Origin: Strix aluco
Taxonomy: Eukaryota > Chordata > Aves > Strigiformes > Strigidae
NCBI RefSeq assembly: GCF_031877795.1
Contig: NC_133957.1
Coordinates: 7,059,009 to 7,123,008, forward strand
DNA length: 64,000 bases
Direction: 5' to 3'
Shown: positions 54,836 through 64,000 of the stretch, in pieces
Numbering within the stretch: position 1 is the stretch's first letter
Layout of the letters: every line of letters begins with the position of its first letter
Notes under the pieces: generated by a model
The model's input: only the letters and a program-made list of their open reading frames with translations
Database searches by the model: none
Told to the model about the DNA's origin: nothing
Program-made: the position numbers and the translations under genes

Positions 54836-56003
54836 TCAGGTTTTCCGAAGGGTGACTCGTAGATCCCCAGGAGGGCTGGTCACTTTCCAGGCCGGATCCT
54901 GTATAGGTCCCTTTACTCGGCTTGCGTGTGTCCACCCCTTCTCAGCAGTCCGAACAGCAGTTTCTGTAGTGATAAGAGCAACATAGGGTCCTTCCCAACG
55001 GGGGGTCAAAGAAGATTCTTTCCATGATTTGATCAGTACTTTATCTCCTGGTTGGATTTGATGCATGGTCACATCCAATGGAGGCCTTTGTACTACCATC
55101 CCCCGGGCCTGCAGTTGTTTTCTCCTTGCCATTAGCTGTATCAGATAGGATTTTATCTTTAATTCTTCAAGTTGGGGGTGATCTGGTGGTATTTCTAAAT
55201 CATAGGGCATCCCATATAGCATTTCAAAGGGAGAAATGCCAACATCGGTTCGGGGCTGAGTTCTGATATTTAACAATGCTAAAGGGAGACACTTTACCCA
55301 TGACATTTTGGTTTCTAACATCAATTTGGTAAGTTGTTTTTTTTTTATTTATTATCTTTTTTTTTATTTCTCCATTCATACGTTCAACTTTTCCTGAGCT
55401 CTGCGGATGCCACGGGGTGTGGTATTGCCACTGTGTACCCAGGGCAGCCAAAGTCTCTTTGCCTACTCTAGATACAAAATGTGGACCCCTATCTGAGTCT
55501 ATTGTTTCTATTGCTCCATACCGAGGTATAATTTCTTCAAGTAATATCCTTGTTACTGTGTGAGCTGTGGCTCGAGCTGTGGGAAAGGCTTCTACGAATT
55601 GGGTTAAATGATCTATAATTACTAATAAGTATTTATACCTCCCCACCTTTGGTAATTCGGTAGAGTCTATTTGTATTCTTGCAAAAGGTCTATGAGCCAA
55701 TTCTCGCCCCCCATATACTTGTTTTCTCATTTGATGTTTATTTACTTTTTGACAAATGAGACATTCTCCTATCACTCGTTTGGCTATATCATATATCCCA
55801 ATGCACATGTATTTAGTTGCAAATTGATCCACTAATGCCTGAGTTCCCCAATGAGTGTTTTTATGGAATTGCTGCATTATCTTGGTAGCTATGGGTTTTG
55901 GGAGAACTTCTCGGCCGTCCGGGAGTTCCCATTTTCCATTAGCTTTCTGTTTAATCCCCATTTGATTTAATTTTGCTTGTTCTTGAACAGTAAAGCTTAA
56001 AAT
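54836..56003 (-). pseudogene. Class I ERV integrase (frameshifted)
   Basis: The N-terminal frame (to 55224) has an HHCC finger (HKNTHWG...CLICQK) and DDE core residues in IQIDSTELP, TIDSDRGPHF and SGKVERMNGE. A frameshift lies in the A/T runs at about 55330-55372. The C-terminal frame (55324-54836) reads LNIRTQPRTDVGISPFEMLYG and a WEGPYVALITT segment typical of gammaretrovirus-like (class I) integrases. Confidence 0.85.
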
Positions 56004-56029
56004 TTCATAGGATTTTCCATGGAAAAAGC

Positions 56030-56483
56030 ACTACTTAAACCCTGGTCTTTCACATACACATTCTATGCCGTCTACCCCGAAATCGTCCCAGCAAGCATAA
56101 CAGGGGAGGTAATTATCTCCACAATTAACACACCGCTTTCTGGCCTCTATCGGATCATCCAAATGCAGTGCTAATAGCGCTGCTCTCTTTGCCTCTTGAT
56201 CAGTAAGGTTATTCCCCCGTACTAAAGGATTTAACCTCCTCTAGTGTCCCTTTAAGTGTACTACCACAATTTCGCTGGGCCCTCGTATAGCTTGCAAAAC
56301 TTGTGATATTAACTCCTGATGTACTAGGCCCTTCCCCCGAGAATTGATTAAGCCTCTCTCTTCCCATATTTTTCCAAAGGTATGTACTACTCCGAAGGCA
56401 TATCTAGAATCGGTGTATATAGTTCCCACTTTTTCTTATAGTAATTGTAAAGCCTTTAATACTGCATATAATTCGCATGCCTG
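56030..56483 (-). pseudogene. Class I ERV RNase H remnant
   Basis: ACELYAVLKALQLL, YTDSRYAFG and VVVHLKGH are RNase H motifs carrying the catalytic Glu and Asp. In-frame TAA at 56436 and TAG at about 56241 interrupt it. It is joined directly to gag matrix by an internal deletion. The following - strand sequence has CVNCGDNYLPCYACWDDF, not part of the usual core. Confidence 0.75.
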
Positions 56484-56795
56484 TGCATATTCATTTTCCT
56501 CCAAACTAAAGGGTTCCTTTGAATTGACATAAATGTTTAAGGCTTGACAGACCCACTCTTCAAAGGACCCAAAAAAAATAGGCCAATAGAGATGGTCGCC
56601 CCTGATTTGTTTCCCTCCCCATACCTCCATACAATAATAAATCATTTCTACTTTGTCCTTACCCCGCCTAGAGGGGTAATCTTCCCAATGGTTTAACATC
56701 AAGCCTAAAGGGCTATCTGGTGGTATTTGGGGGTACCTCACCTTGGGTCCCACACCACCCATGGGATCAGAAGGCTTGCTCTTCTTCTGTCCCAT
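56484..56795 (-). pseudogene. Class I ERV gag matrix fragment
   Basis: The ATG at 56795 gives MGQKKSK, a myristoylation-type N-terminus, followed by LGLMLNHWEDYPSRRGKDK and WPIFFGSFEEWVCQALNIYV. The frame is open 28 codons upstream to another ATG at 56879. It runs straight into RNase H at about 56484, so capsid, nucleocapsid, protease and most of RT are deleted. Confidence 0.75.
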
Positions 56796-57144
56796 CTTCC
56801 GGAGCGCCTTCACACACTCACACAATTCATTTTTCCCCCTTTTCGTGACCCAGTCCCTCACGGGATATGGGAACTGCACTACCGAGGGGTCCGCACTTGC
56901 TTCGCCCTGCTGGGCGTCTCACACACCACGCTCCAGGAAACCCAACCCCAACCGAACGGATAACCGGCCTATACTCACGCAACCCTGTGTCTTTGTCCGG
57001 GGCTTCGTGCACAAAGATTATTCCTTTGCTTGTTGCCGAGTTTTGGAGTTTGTCGGTAGAGGGTGTGATGTGATAGCACTCAGCCGGGGCCGCTGAACTC
57101 AGCGGGGTGCCTCCCCGTATGGGGCTTCCCACCAGATTGCCTCT

Positions 57145-57162
57145 ATCCGAGTCACGGCACCA
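57145..57162 (-). promoter_or_regulatory. Class I ERV primer binding site, tRNA-His type
   Basis: On the - strand tggtgccgtgactcggat follows the 5' LTR by four bases and matches the histidine-tRNA primer site used by HERV-H-like elements. Confidence 0.8.
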
Positions 57163-57166
57163 ATTT

Positions 57167-57752
57167 TGTTATAAGTAGATTTCTCAAATTGATGTGAGTC
57201 AGAGCCAATCAAAATTTCAATTGTTTACTTAGCAAGCGGCAACAAGCAAAACAGCGCTGGGCGGCCGGGGAGTCCTTGCTCCACCAACGGCGCGCACTCA
57301 CTTCCCAAGGGTCCGTCTTTTTTATATCCTCCGCCTTCCGGTATCGGGTCTCTCTGAGAGGCGTACCCTGCGTCTGCGCACTTTGCAGCTAGGGGGTCGC
57401 TCCATCCGGGTCTTCCTCGCGTCACCAACTCCTCGTATTTCCTGCTTTCCTGAGAGTGGCTCACAAAGCTTTTGTTTATATCTTACAGAGTATAGACATT
57501 ACCCCTTTGTCCTTCTTCCCTTTGTCTTTCTCCCCTCTGTCCTTCTTCCTTTCTCCCTCTTTTCAATCTTTTGTACAATAGGAGTCCTTGCTTCAGCATT
57601 TCAACTTAGATAAGCACTTGCAATCAGTTAGTCGTTACACAATGTAATAGTTAAGATTAAGCTTAGGCTTACATAGTTGATGGAATAACATGTCACGAGC
57701 TCCCAGTATCTTTAATGGAATTTGATGAACAAACAGTTTACTGTCTATCACA
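57167..57752 (-). mobile_element. Class I ERV 5' LTR
   Basis: On the - strand it runs TGTGATAGACAG...TTATAACA, with tatataaaa-type TATA sequence near 57325. It is matched by 44897-45492. Confidence 0.9.
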
Positions 57753-57968
57753 GAGGCTATGCCTGCGTTATTACCGATACCGGCACTAGATGGGTTCCAA
57801 GTCGATGGGTGCAACTCTGGAAAAAGGAAGTTAAGAAAGATGAAACAGAAACCGAATGAGATATTAACTTGGAGCAAGGGTTATGTTTGTGTTTTCACAG
57901 ATGCTGGCTCTCGCTGGGTTCCTGCTCGGTGTGTTCAGCCTGTATTGGAACCTGCCTCAGTGTGAAGG
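57753..57968 (+). pseudogene. Class II ERV integrase C-terminus, present twice
   Basis: Two related stretches in different frames follow each other: GYACVITDTGTRWVPSRWVQ (57755-57814) and SKGYVCVFTDAGSRWVPARC (from about 57868). Both resemble the integrase end at 690-750. The upstream part of the gene is absent because the class I ERV begins at 57752. Confidence 0.65.
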
Positions 57969-58604
57969 ATGGGTGGTCTCACAACCAAATACCACTGCAA
58001 GCCCTGAAAAGCCATTCTCTACATGCTTGGTAGAAATACCTGTGGATACATGGCTGAACCCACTGCAGTTTTGGCTTAGCAAACAAACTAATGCTACTTC
58101 TTTGGCTTTAAGTGGTCTTTTAACTGATGCTGATAGTGTCAGACATGCTACGTTATAAAATAGAGCTGCGATTGACTTTTGCTTCTAGCACAAGGACATG
58201 GTTGTGCTGAATTTGGAGGAATGTGCTGTATGAATCTATCCGATCATTCAGAATCTATTTTTAAAAGCATTCAGCAATTGAAAGATGGAGTCAAACACTT
58301 AACAGAAGATGATGGCTTGGACTGGCTGACAAGGATGTTTAAAGGTTGGGGATTATCTGGTTAGTTGATATAATTAGTCAGAACTGTCGGAGTAGTCCTT
58401 TTGATTGTAGTGACTGTGCTCTTGATGTTGCCTTGCCTTATAGGCCTTCTGCAAAGGGCTCTGCAGAGGACTGTCGGTGCAATGTTTTTAGCACAGGAAC
58501 ACAGGGGGGTCTGGATCGCTCAAAAACAAAAAGGGGGATTTGTGGCATTGCTGGAGAACAACGGGCATGTTGTGAGCGATCCAGACCAAGGGGCCTCACT
58601 GTAA
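57883..58604 (+). pseudogene. Class II ERV env, collapsed
   Basis: A signal-like start (MLALAGFLLGVFSLYWNLPQ) and a surface-protein fragment (WVVSQPNTT, PFSTCLVEIP) up to about 58158 are followed at once by the end of the transmembrane subunit. That part shows a CX6CC motif (CAEFGGMCC, 58207-58233), a heptad-like stretch to 58364 and, in another frame, the anchor VVTVLLMLPCLIGLL (58401-58604). Most of the surface unit and the fusion region are missing. Confidence 0.75.
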
Positions 58605-58923
58605 CAGCAAGCTGCAGCTGTGTTCAAGGACATAAACAAGGCCGAGACGGCCTGAGAAACTGCATTCCTGCCCAAGAGATAAAGATGTTGGAATGTCGAA
58701 AACAGGGGGTCTACCTGGGGGGAGAGCAGCGCGTGGAAGCCACACTGGGACCAATCATAGAGGGCAGAAGGGCGAGTGAACAAGTAGCTTTAGCCTATTA
58801 GCAATACGATAGTGGCGCGTGAAGCCTGTGATAGAGTATAAATTGCTGTGTAGCCTTTAATAAAGTGGCATTAACTTGATCAAATTGGTCATCTAAGATG
58901 TGTCCGAGACTTCCACGTCGGCA
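58527..58923 (+). mobile_element. Class II ERV polypurine tract and 3' LTR
   Basis: aaaaagggggatt precedes TGTGGCATTG at 58541. The LTR has tataaatt (about 58837) and aataaa (58859-58864) and probably ends GGCA at 58923. It is a different LTR family from 1603-2000. It ends about 45 bp before arm B. Confidence 0.8.
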
Positions 58924-61884
58924 GGTGTGCAGCATGGAAGGTCACCAACTCACACTGTGACTTCCAAACAGGGTTGTGATGTCACATACACATCATGGGA
59001 GGAGAGGGTCTTTCCTGCTGGCAGGTGTAACAGGGATGGAGCCGAGCATCTGCTTGGCATGGGGGAGGTACTGGCTTCACTCCCCAGCATCTCCAGAGGT
59101 GCTTCTGCCCTGACTGCCCAGCCTCAGGCAGGTGTGGGCTGCAGTTCAGGCACTGGTCCTCTCCAGGCCCTGAGGGCCTGTGCTGCCCACGCAGGGCTCA
59201 TCTGCGAGGGTAGGAGAGTGGAGGGAGGGCTGTGTGTGCCACCTCTGCTGAGCCCCTCTTGGAGGACAAGAGGGCGGCTGTGCTGGACCTGAGCTCAGGT
59301 TACTGCCCTGTGCCACAGACCCGCACCACCCAGGGACAACGTTGGCAGCAGAGTGTGCTCCTCTGTGGGGAGAGCTCAGGGAGAGGAAAGATGTCAGCAG
59401 CACGCTAGGAATCATTTCTGGCTGCACTGAGAGATGTGTTTTGAGTGTGCTGGTCCAGCCCAGGTGTCCTTTGGGACCAGGGACACACTGCCCTGGTGAT
59501 TTCCAGGGGTGAGGGTCTGAGATTGTCCTTCCTCCAGGCGGAGATCGCATACCACATGGGAAGCCTCCTCTGTGCCAGCAGGTAGCAGGGTCTGAGTTGG
59601 ATGAGCCTAGCAGGACTGTGGGACTCCCAGCTGGAGCAGATTTCTTACCCCGACCCTGTCTCTAGGTCCTTCTCCTTCCACCATCACCACTGGTTTGAGC
59701 AGAGCCTCAGCTCAGGGAACCCAGAGAGGCTGAGGTCAGGCACAGCCCTGCCAAGGGGGGACTGGTATGGCCAGTGCCCACTTCTTGTTCCTGGGGTGTT
59801 TGGTGTCTCCGTCCAACCTGTGTTGGTGGGATCGGAGAGGCACAGGTCTGTCCACAGCCACGCAGAGGCGGCGATAGCCAGGAGATGGTGCCTCAGCTGC
59901 TTCCCCAGCAAGACACTGGCAACTAAATTGGGGTGTGAGACATGGACTTTCACTTCAGGGTGCTCAGCCCCTGGGCATGGTGAGCCCAAACTCAGAGAAA
60001 TAAGGCTGGTCTCCCATGGGCTTTCTACAGCTGAGCTCTGCCCAGTGTGGGGCTGCAGTGCTGAGGGTTGGGGTCTCACTGCGACCCCCCTCAGGTAAGT
60101 TCTCAGAAGCTGCAGGAGCACCCACAGCTCTGGGGCACAGTGACAATCCTGCTTGGCTGCAGAGAATGGATCCAGCCATCAGGGCCAGACTGTTCAGGTC
60201 CCCAAATGCCATGAAACAGGTTCCTTCTGCTCAGGGGTGTTGCCCCCTGCAGCATACCCAGGCCTGGGGCTTCTTTCTCCAAGAAGGAAGAGGCAAAACT
60301 CTACCAGCTGCCAGAGTAAGGGAGAGATATTATACCTGTGGGAGGGCAGAGTTGGTGGGGAGGTGGCATGGAACAGGCACTGGGCTCTTCTCCACAGTCC
60401 CCACTTGGGGCACCTTGAGTCCATACTGCCCATAGGTGTCCACCATCTTGTGTCCAGAAGATAACACTCCCTTCTTCTTCTTTACTTCACTTTTAGACCT
60501 TATTTCTCTGAGATGCAGGGCTGGAGCTTATCCCAGTGGGAGTTTTGCAGGGGATGGAGGCTGTGTTTGCAATGTCCATGTACGTCACCCATCAGCGTGG
60601 GGGTCTTGCCCTGGGAACTCTGGTCTCCCATGGGGGCTGCCAGCAAGAAGGCTTCCAGGTGTGGGGCAGAGGGATGTGTGAACCTCATCTCCCCCCAGCT
60701 CCCCCCAGCTACCCCCAGGGTCACCCAGGGGTGGAGAAGCTCCCAGCAGGGAATGGGGCAACACTGCAATAGGAGAGGATGTTGCCAACATCTGCCTCCT
60801 CCCCACTTCTGCTCCAGGGCCAGATCCTGCTGTTTGCAAGGCTGCAGAGCTTTCAGGTGCTCCCCACAGGGAATCCTGCCACAGACACCCAACGCACATT
60901 CCAGCCCGTGGCAGAGAAGCCTGTTGGAGAAGAGCTGGCAGGGTGTGGAGACCCACCAGCGGCAGCAGGGAGGGCAGTTTGTCAGTTTGGGCGCCAGGTC
61001 CTGCGCAGGTGTCAAACTCTTCTCCCAGCCTGGCTCCTGCATGAGAGGATTCTCTGCCCATGGGCACTGGGGCAGGTGAAACCCCAGCTGAGGGAGAGGG
61101 ACCCTGGCTCAGCTCTCAACAGCACCTGTTTTAGTGGAGGGATGCAAAATTTCCACTGCCATGGAAATGTGCCCACATGAGCAGCCGCCTGGATGGGCCC
61201 TTCCCCAGGCCAGGAGCTCGTCCAGGAGCAGGAGGAGGGGGGACCAGGGCTGCCACAGGTCTGCAAAGCAGCAGGAACAACCCATGGAGACGGGTCCTGG
61301 TAGAGCGTGAGGAGAGGGAATCCCAGCCCCATGTGTCCAGAAAATGGCTCTGCACTCTGTGCTGTGGCACTGGGGAGTAGAGCTGCCTCCTAAGTACTGG
61401 GGGAGATAATCCACAGGCCACGATCCTCCCTGGTCTGGCTGGGGTGTTCAGGGGCCCTGTGGTCACCTTAGGCTCACTTCTGTGAGCCAAAAGCCCAGGG
61501 CTTCCCCTGACATGGCAGCTCTGTCATGGCCTCTGCACTGTGGGACCAGCGTGGCCCAGGCAGGGCCTGGGGGAAAAAGCAGCTGGAACCCTCAAGTGAG
61601 GAGATGGGTGCTCCCACCAGGGTATATCACGGGACCTACCATAGAGGCATTTTGACTAGAAACTGCCTGTGGCCAGCAGGATGGAAATATTTCTGTCACT
61701 AAGATTATTCCCCAGGGTCCATGGGCTCTCGCAGCCCAACAGCCTGACCCTGAGTCTGCTGTCCCTGAGACATGGCGCTTCCCTACCACTGTGTCTTTGT
61801 TCTCTGCTCCCCTGACCAGCCTCAGGATGATGCCCTGACACCTGGCAGGCAAGGAGATGCTCTGGGTCAAAGCCCCCAGAGACT

Positions 61885-61890
61885 TTTAAT
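61885..61890 (-). terminator. Polyadenylation signal of the second SRCR gene
   Basis: ATTAAA on the - strand, at the position equivalent to 20959-20964 in arm A. Confidence 0.5.
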
Positions 61891-62100
61891 AAGAACAAAT
61901 AAGGATGCACAGCATAAAAATGGGAATAAAAATAGAGGAAACTCCAGGTGATTTCTGCTGCCCATGGGTCAAGGGAGTCGGTTCCCCGGTGCTCACGGCT
62001 CTCCCAGCTGCACAGACCTCTCCTCCCTCCCAGCTGCACCCAGCTGCAGGGCAGGGCTGGGCTCTCCTGGCCTGGGGCTCAGGGACTGTTGTGCACCAAG

Positions 62101-62249
62101 CTACAGTGTCACAGCTGTTGTGTCCTCATGGGGATGTGCCACAGACACCTCTTCAGCATCATCATAGCCCATGCTCCCCGGGGACAGGGACGAGGTGTCT
62201 CCTTCAGCTCCAGGGACCTCGGCACTTCTCTGGGAGTGTGGGGTGACCC
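62101..62249 (-). CDS. Second SRCR gene, last exon
   Basis: 149 nt, acceptor TTGCAG, same frame and stop position as 20605-20753. About five base differences from it. Confidence 0.8.
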
Positions 62250-64000
62250 CTGCAAGCAGCAAGGGCGGACATTTCAGTTCACTTCTTGGTTGCTGTACCC
62301 CACCATCCTCCCTGCTCCTCACCACATTCAGCTCCTTCTCCCACCTCCAGGCCTTTCAAGGAAAACTCCTGGGGCAGGTTCCCCCTTCCCAGGAGGTTTG
62401 GGCCTCAGTACAGTAGTGACTTGGGGGGGACCAGGGATGGCACCCTAGGGACAGGCAGCACTGTCTTTCCCTCTCACCTCTGGGTGCATCCCTGGGGCCT
62501 GCTCCCTCCTCTGGCATCCTGGGCATTTCCCACTCTCCCTCCCCCGGATCAGAAACCTCTCTGGCATCATCGTAGCCATCTTCTGGGTGATCTCTGGGCA
62601 GGACAAGGACATCTGAAAGGAGAGGGGAGCTGGTGACAGTGAGAAGATACGTCCTGCGGAGCAGAGGACAGGAGGGTGCGCAGGGACACAGGGCTGAGTC
62701 ACTGGGCTTGCCAGCACCACAGGAGATGCCCATGTCCTCCCCATCTCCAATGGTGACACTCAGTGACTCCTCTGTCCATCACATGTCTGCAGGGAGATCA
62801 ACCCCTTCCTGCCTCCGTTACCTGGTGCTGATCCCAGACCATCCTCCTCCTCGCTGACCCCAGGGTAGGGCTGTAGCTGGGTCAGGGACTGCTCTGAAGA
62901 GGAGCCTGGAGAGCAGCACAGCGGGTGTTATGGAGCAAGCCCCACTGACCTGGCTCATGGTCAGGGCTACTGGGGAAGGGAGACCCACAGAGCTGGGGCT
63001 GCATGGGGAGGAGGGCTGGGAATTCACCCTGCTCCCCCAGCACAAACCCTGTCCCAAATTTGCTCCAGAGTTGCCCTAGGACAGCCCCTTCCCTCACTCC
63101 TCGGGTGCCACATGGGGTGCAGGGGCAGGAATAAAGGGGCTGTCCAGCTGGGACAGTCAGAGATGACTGGTAGAAAGCTTCTCTCTTGGGCCCAGGACCT
63201 GGATGCTCTCCCCACAGACCCCATGCTCCAAGCACCAGAGGGACCCTGGACTGGGAGGGCTTCAGGGGATCAGCTCTGGGTTGGGGCTAGGGGAAAGGGT
63301 CCTGCAGATGTGCCTCCAGGGAGTACCCACACCCACCTGAGTGACCAAACCTGGCCTGCTTCTCCAAAGCTGAGTTGTAACCAATCTCCTCATACAAAGC
63401 CTCAAGGAAGGGCTCCTGAGCTCTCCTGGAGCCTGGGGACAGAAGCAGGGCTGGCACAGGGACAGGCAGAGGGGCCATGGGATCACACTGTGATCCCCCA
63501 AACCAGTGCCATGGGCCAGCCCAGGACTGCTCTGAGAGCACAGCCCCACTGTGCTGCCCAGGCACGGCTGCCACATCCCCCGTGAGGGCAACATCGCTGT
63601 GGAGATCCTCTGGGGCAGCGTCACCCTCGCATCATCCCTTTGAAGACAGTGCTCATGCCCCTCTGGCCCCTGGATCATGCCCCACTTATCTCACCCTGGA
63701 GCAGATCCCACACTTCCTCTGCACCTGGAGCTTGCCCCTGTCTGCCCCATGGGTCCATAGTAGGGCCCCTGTCCTGGGGGTGGGCAGGCATGGGCTGAGG
63801 GACAGGCTTGGGGCCTGACACCACGGTGATGGACCCTGCTGCCCCGCACTCCTCCTAGCATCTCCCTTGCCCCAGAGCCCTCTCCAGCACTACCTAGAGC
63901 ACTGCCAGTCTTGGCCATCCCCACTCTGCCATATCTCTCCTCGCCCCATCACTAGCTCCCCCCACCTCTGGGTTCTCTCCAGCCCTTGCTGCTCGTGGCC
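62101..64000 (-). CDS. Second SRCR-family receptor gene, 3' end only
   Basis: Four tail exons on the - strand: 63337-63432 (YEEIGYNSALEKQ), 62822-62905, 62478-62612 (GYDDAREVS) and 62101-62249 (GYDDAEEVS, stop TAG at 62101-62103). Their lengths (96, 84, 135, 149) equal those of the first gene, with all splice sites kept and frames open. The transmembrane and SRCR exons would lie beyond position 64000. The gene points toward the first one (convergent), so both 3' ends face the ERV-rich spacer. Whether the outer exons exist cannot be seen here. Confidence 0.8.
62478..62612 (-). CDS. Second SRCR gene, tail exon with GYDDA
   Basis: 135 nt, acceptor CTTTCAG, donor GTGAGA. Translation closely follows exon 16 of the first gene. 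Confidence 0.8.
62822..62905 (-). CDS. Second SRCR gene, acidic tail exon
   Basis: 84 nt, acceptor CTCTCCAG, donor GTAACG. It reads PYPGVSEEEDGLG where the first gene has PYPGISEDEDGLG. Confidence 0.8.
63337..63432 (-). CDS. Second SRCR gene, YEEI exon
   Basis: 96 nt. It keeps YEEI; the residues around it are EALYEEIGYNSAL against EAVYEEIGYSPAL in the first gene. Confidence 0.8.

Larger units (their letters stand above)
44897..57752 (-). mobile_element. Class I ERV provirus, - strand (interrupted by an ERVL)
   Basis: Two LTRs of 596 and 586 bp (44897-45492 and 57167-57752) enclose, in - strand order, a tRNA-His-type primer site, a gag matrix fragment, RNase H, integrase and env. Removing the ERVL (48114-54508 plus one duplication) leaves about 6.5 kb. 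Gag after matrix, protease and the polymerase part of RT are missing. Integrase has the gammaretrovirus-like C-terminal WEGPYVALITT segment. All frames are broken. The LTRs differ at several bases and by small indels in the pyrimidine-rich region, so it is older than the ERVL inside it. Flanks do not show a target duplication. Confidence 0.88.
58969..64000 (-). repeat. Inverted duplication, arm B
   Basis: Reverse complement of arm A (18855-23867), continuing past the window edge. The left limit is sharp at cagggttgtgatgtcac (58969). It includes the last four SRCR tail exons, the ATTAAA signal and 2.9 kb of 3' flank. Differences from arm A are a few percent plus small indels. Confidence 0.9.

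Overview
This window looks like avian genomic DNA. It carries CR1 LINE fragments with tandem agaatcac-type 3' tails, solo and full-length endogenous retroviruses (ERVs) of classes I, II and III of the kind common in birds, vertebrate genes with introns, and no bacterial signals. The species cannot be fixed from sequence alone.

Layout. 1-2000: the 3' end of a class II ERV (integrase C-terminus, polypurine tract, LTR). 2001-7678: non-coding sequence with a CCAAT-rich stretch, an old ERVL-type LTR, a degenerate tandem repeat and a CR1 insertion. 7679-20753 (+): one complete multi-exon gene for a type I membrane scavenger receptor of the CD163/WC1-like SRCR family. I can place 17 coding exons that join in a single frame (1200 codons plus stop): signal peptide, nine SRCR domains, two short linkers, one transmembrane helix and a tyrosine-containing cytoplasmic tail. 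All introns are phase 1. 18855-23867 and 58969-64000 are the arms of a large inverted duplication. Arm B carries the last four exons of a second, convergent SRCR gene on the - strand that runs off the right edge.

The roughly 35 kb spacer between the arms (23868-58968) is mostly nested mobile elements plus two gene fragments. One is the first four coding exons of TMEM209 (-, 35069-37467), with no further exons visible. The other is a weak candidate gene start with a TATA-like box and Kozak ATG at 33347 (-). The main retroviral block is a - strand class I ERV (44897-57752; tRNA-His primer site; gag matrix fragment, RNase H, integrase, env). A young class III ERVL-like provirus (+, 48114-54508; tRNA-Lys1,2-type primer site; LTRs with two substitutions) has inserted into it, flanked by a perfect 5-bp duplication. 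A class II ERV remnant (57753-58923) lies between the class I ERV and arm B.

How the pieces relate. The SRCR gene grew by internal tandem duplication of a two-domain unit, leaving a dead signal-peptide exon and half of a dead SRCR exon inside its introns. Its 3' half was also copied in inverted orientation. The spacer accumulated or was reshaped by ERVs, and both arm boundaries lie near class II LTRs. All ERV coding regions seen here are broken by stops, frameshifts or deletions.
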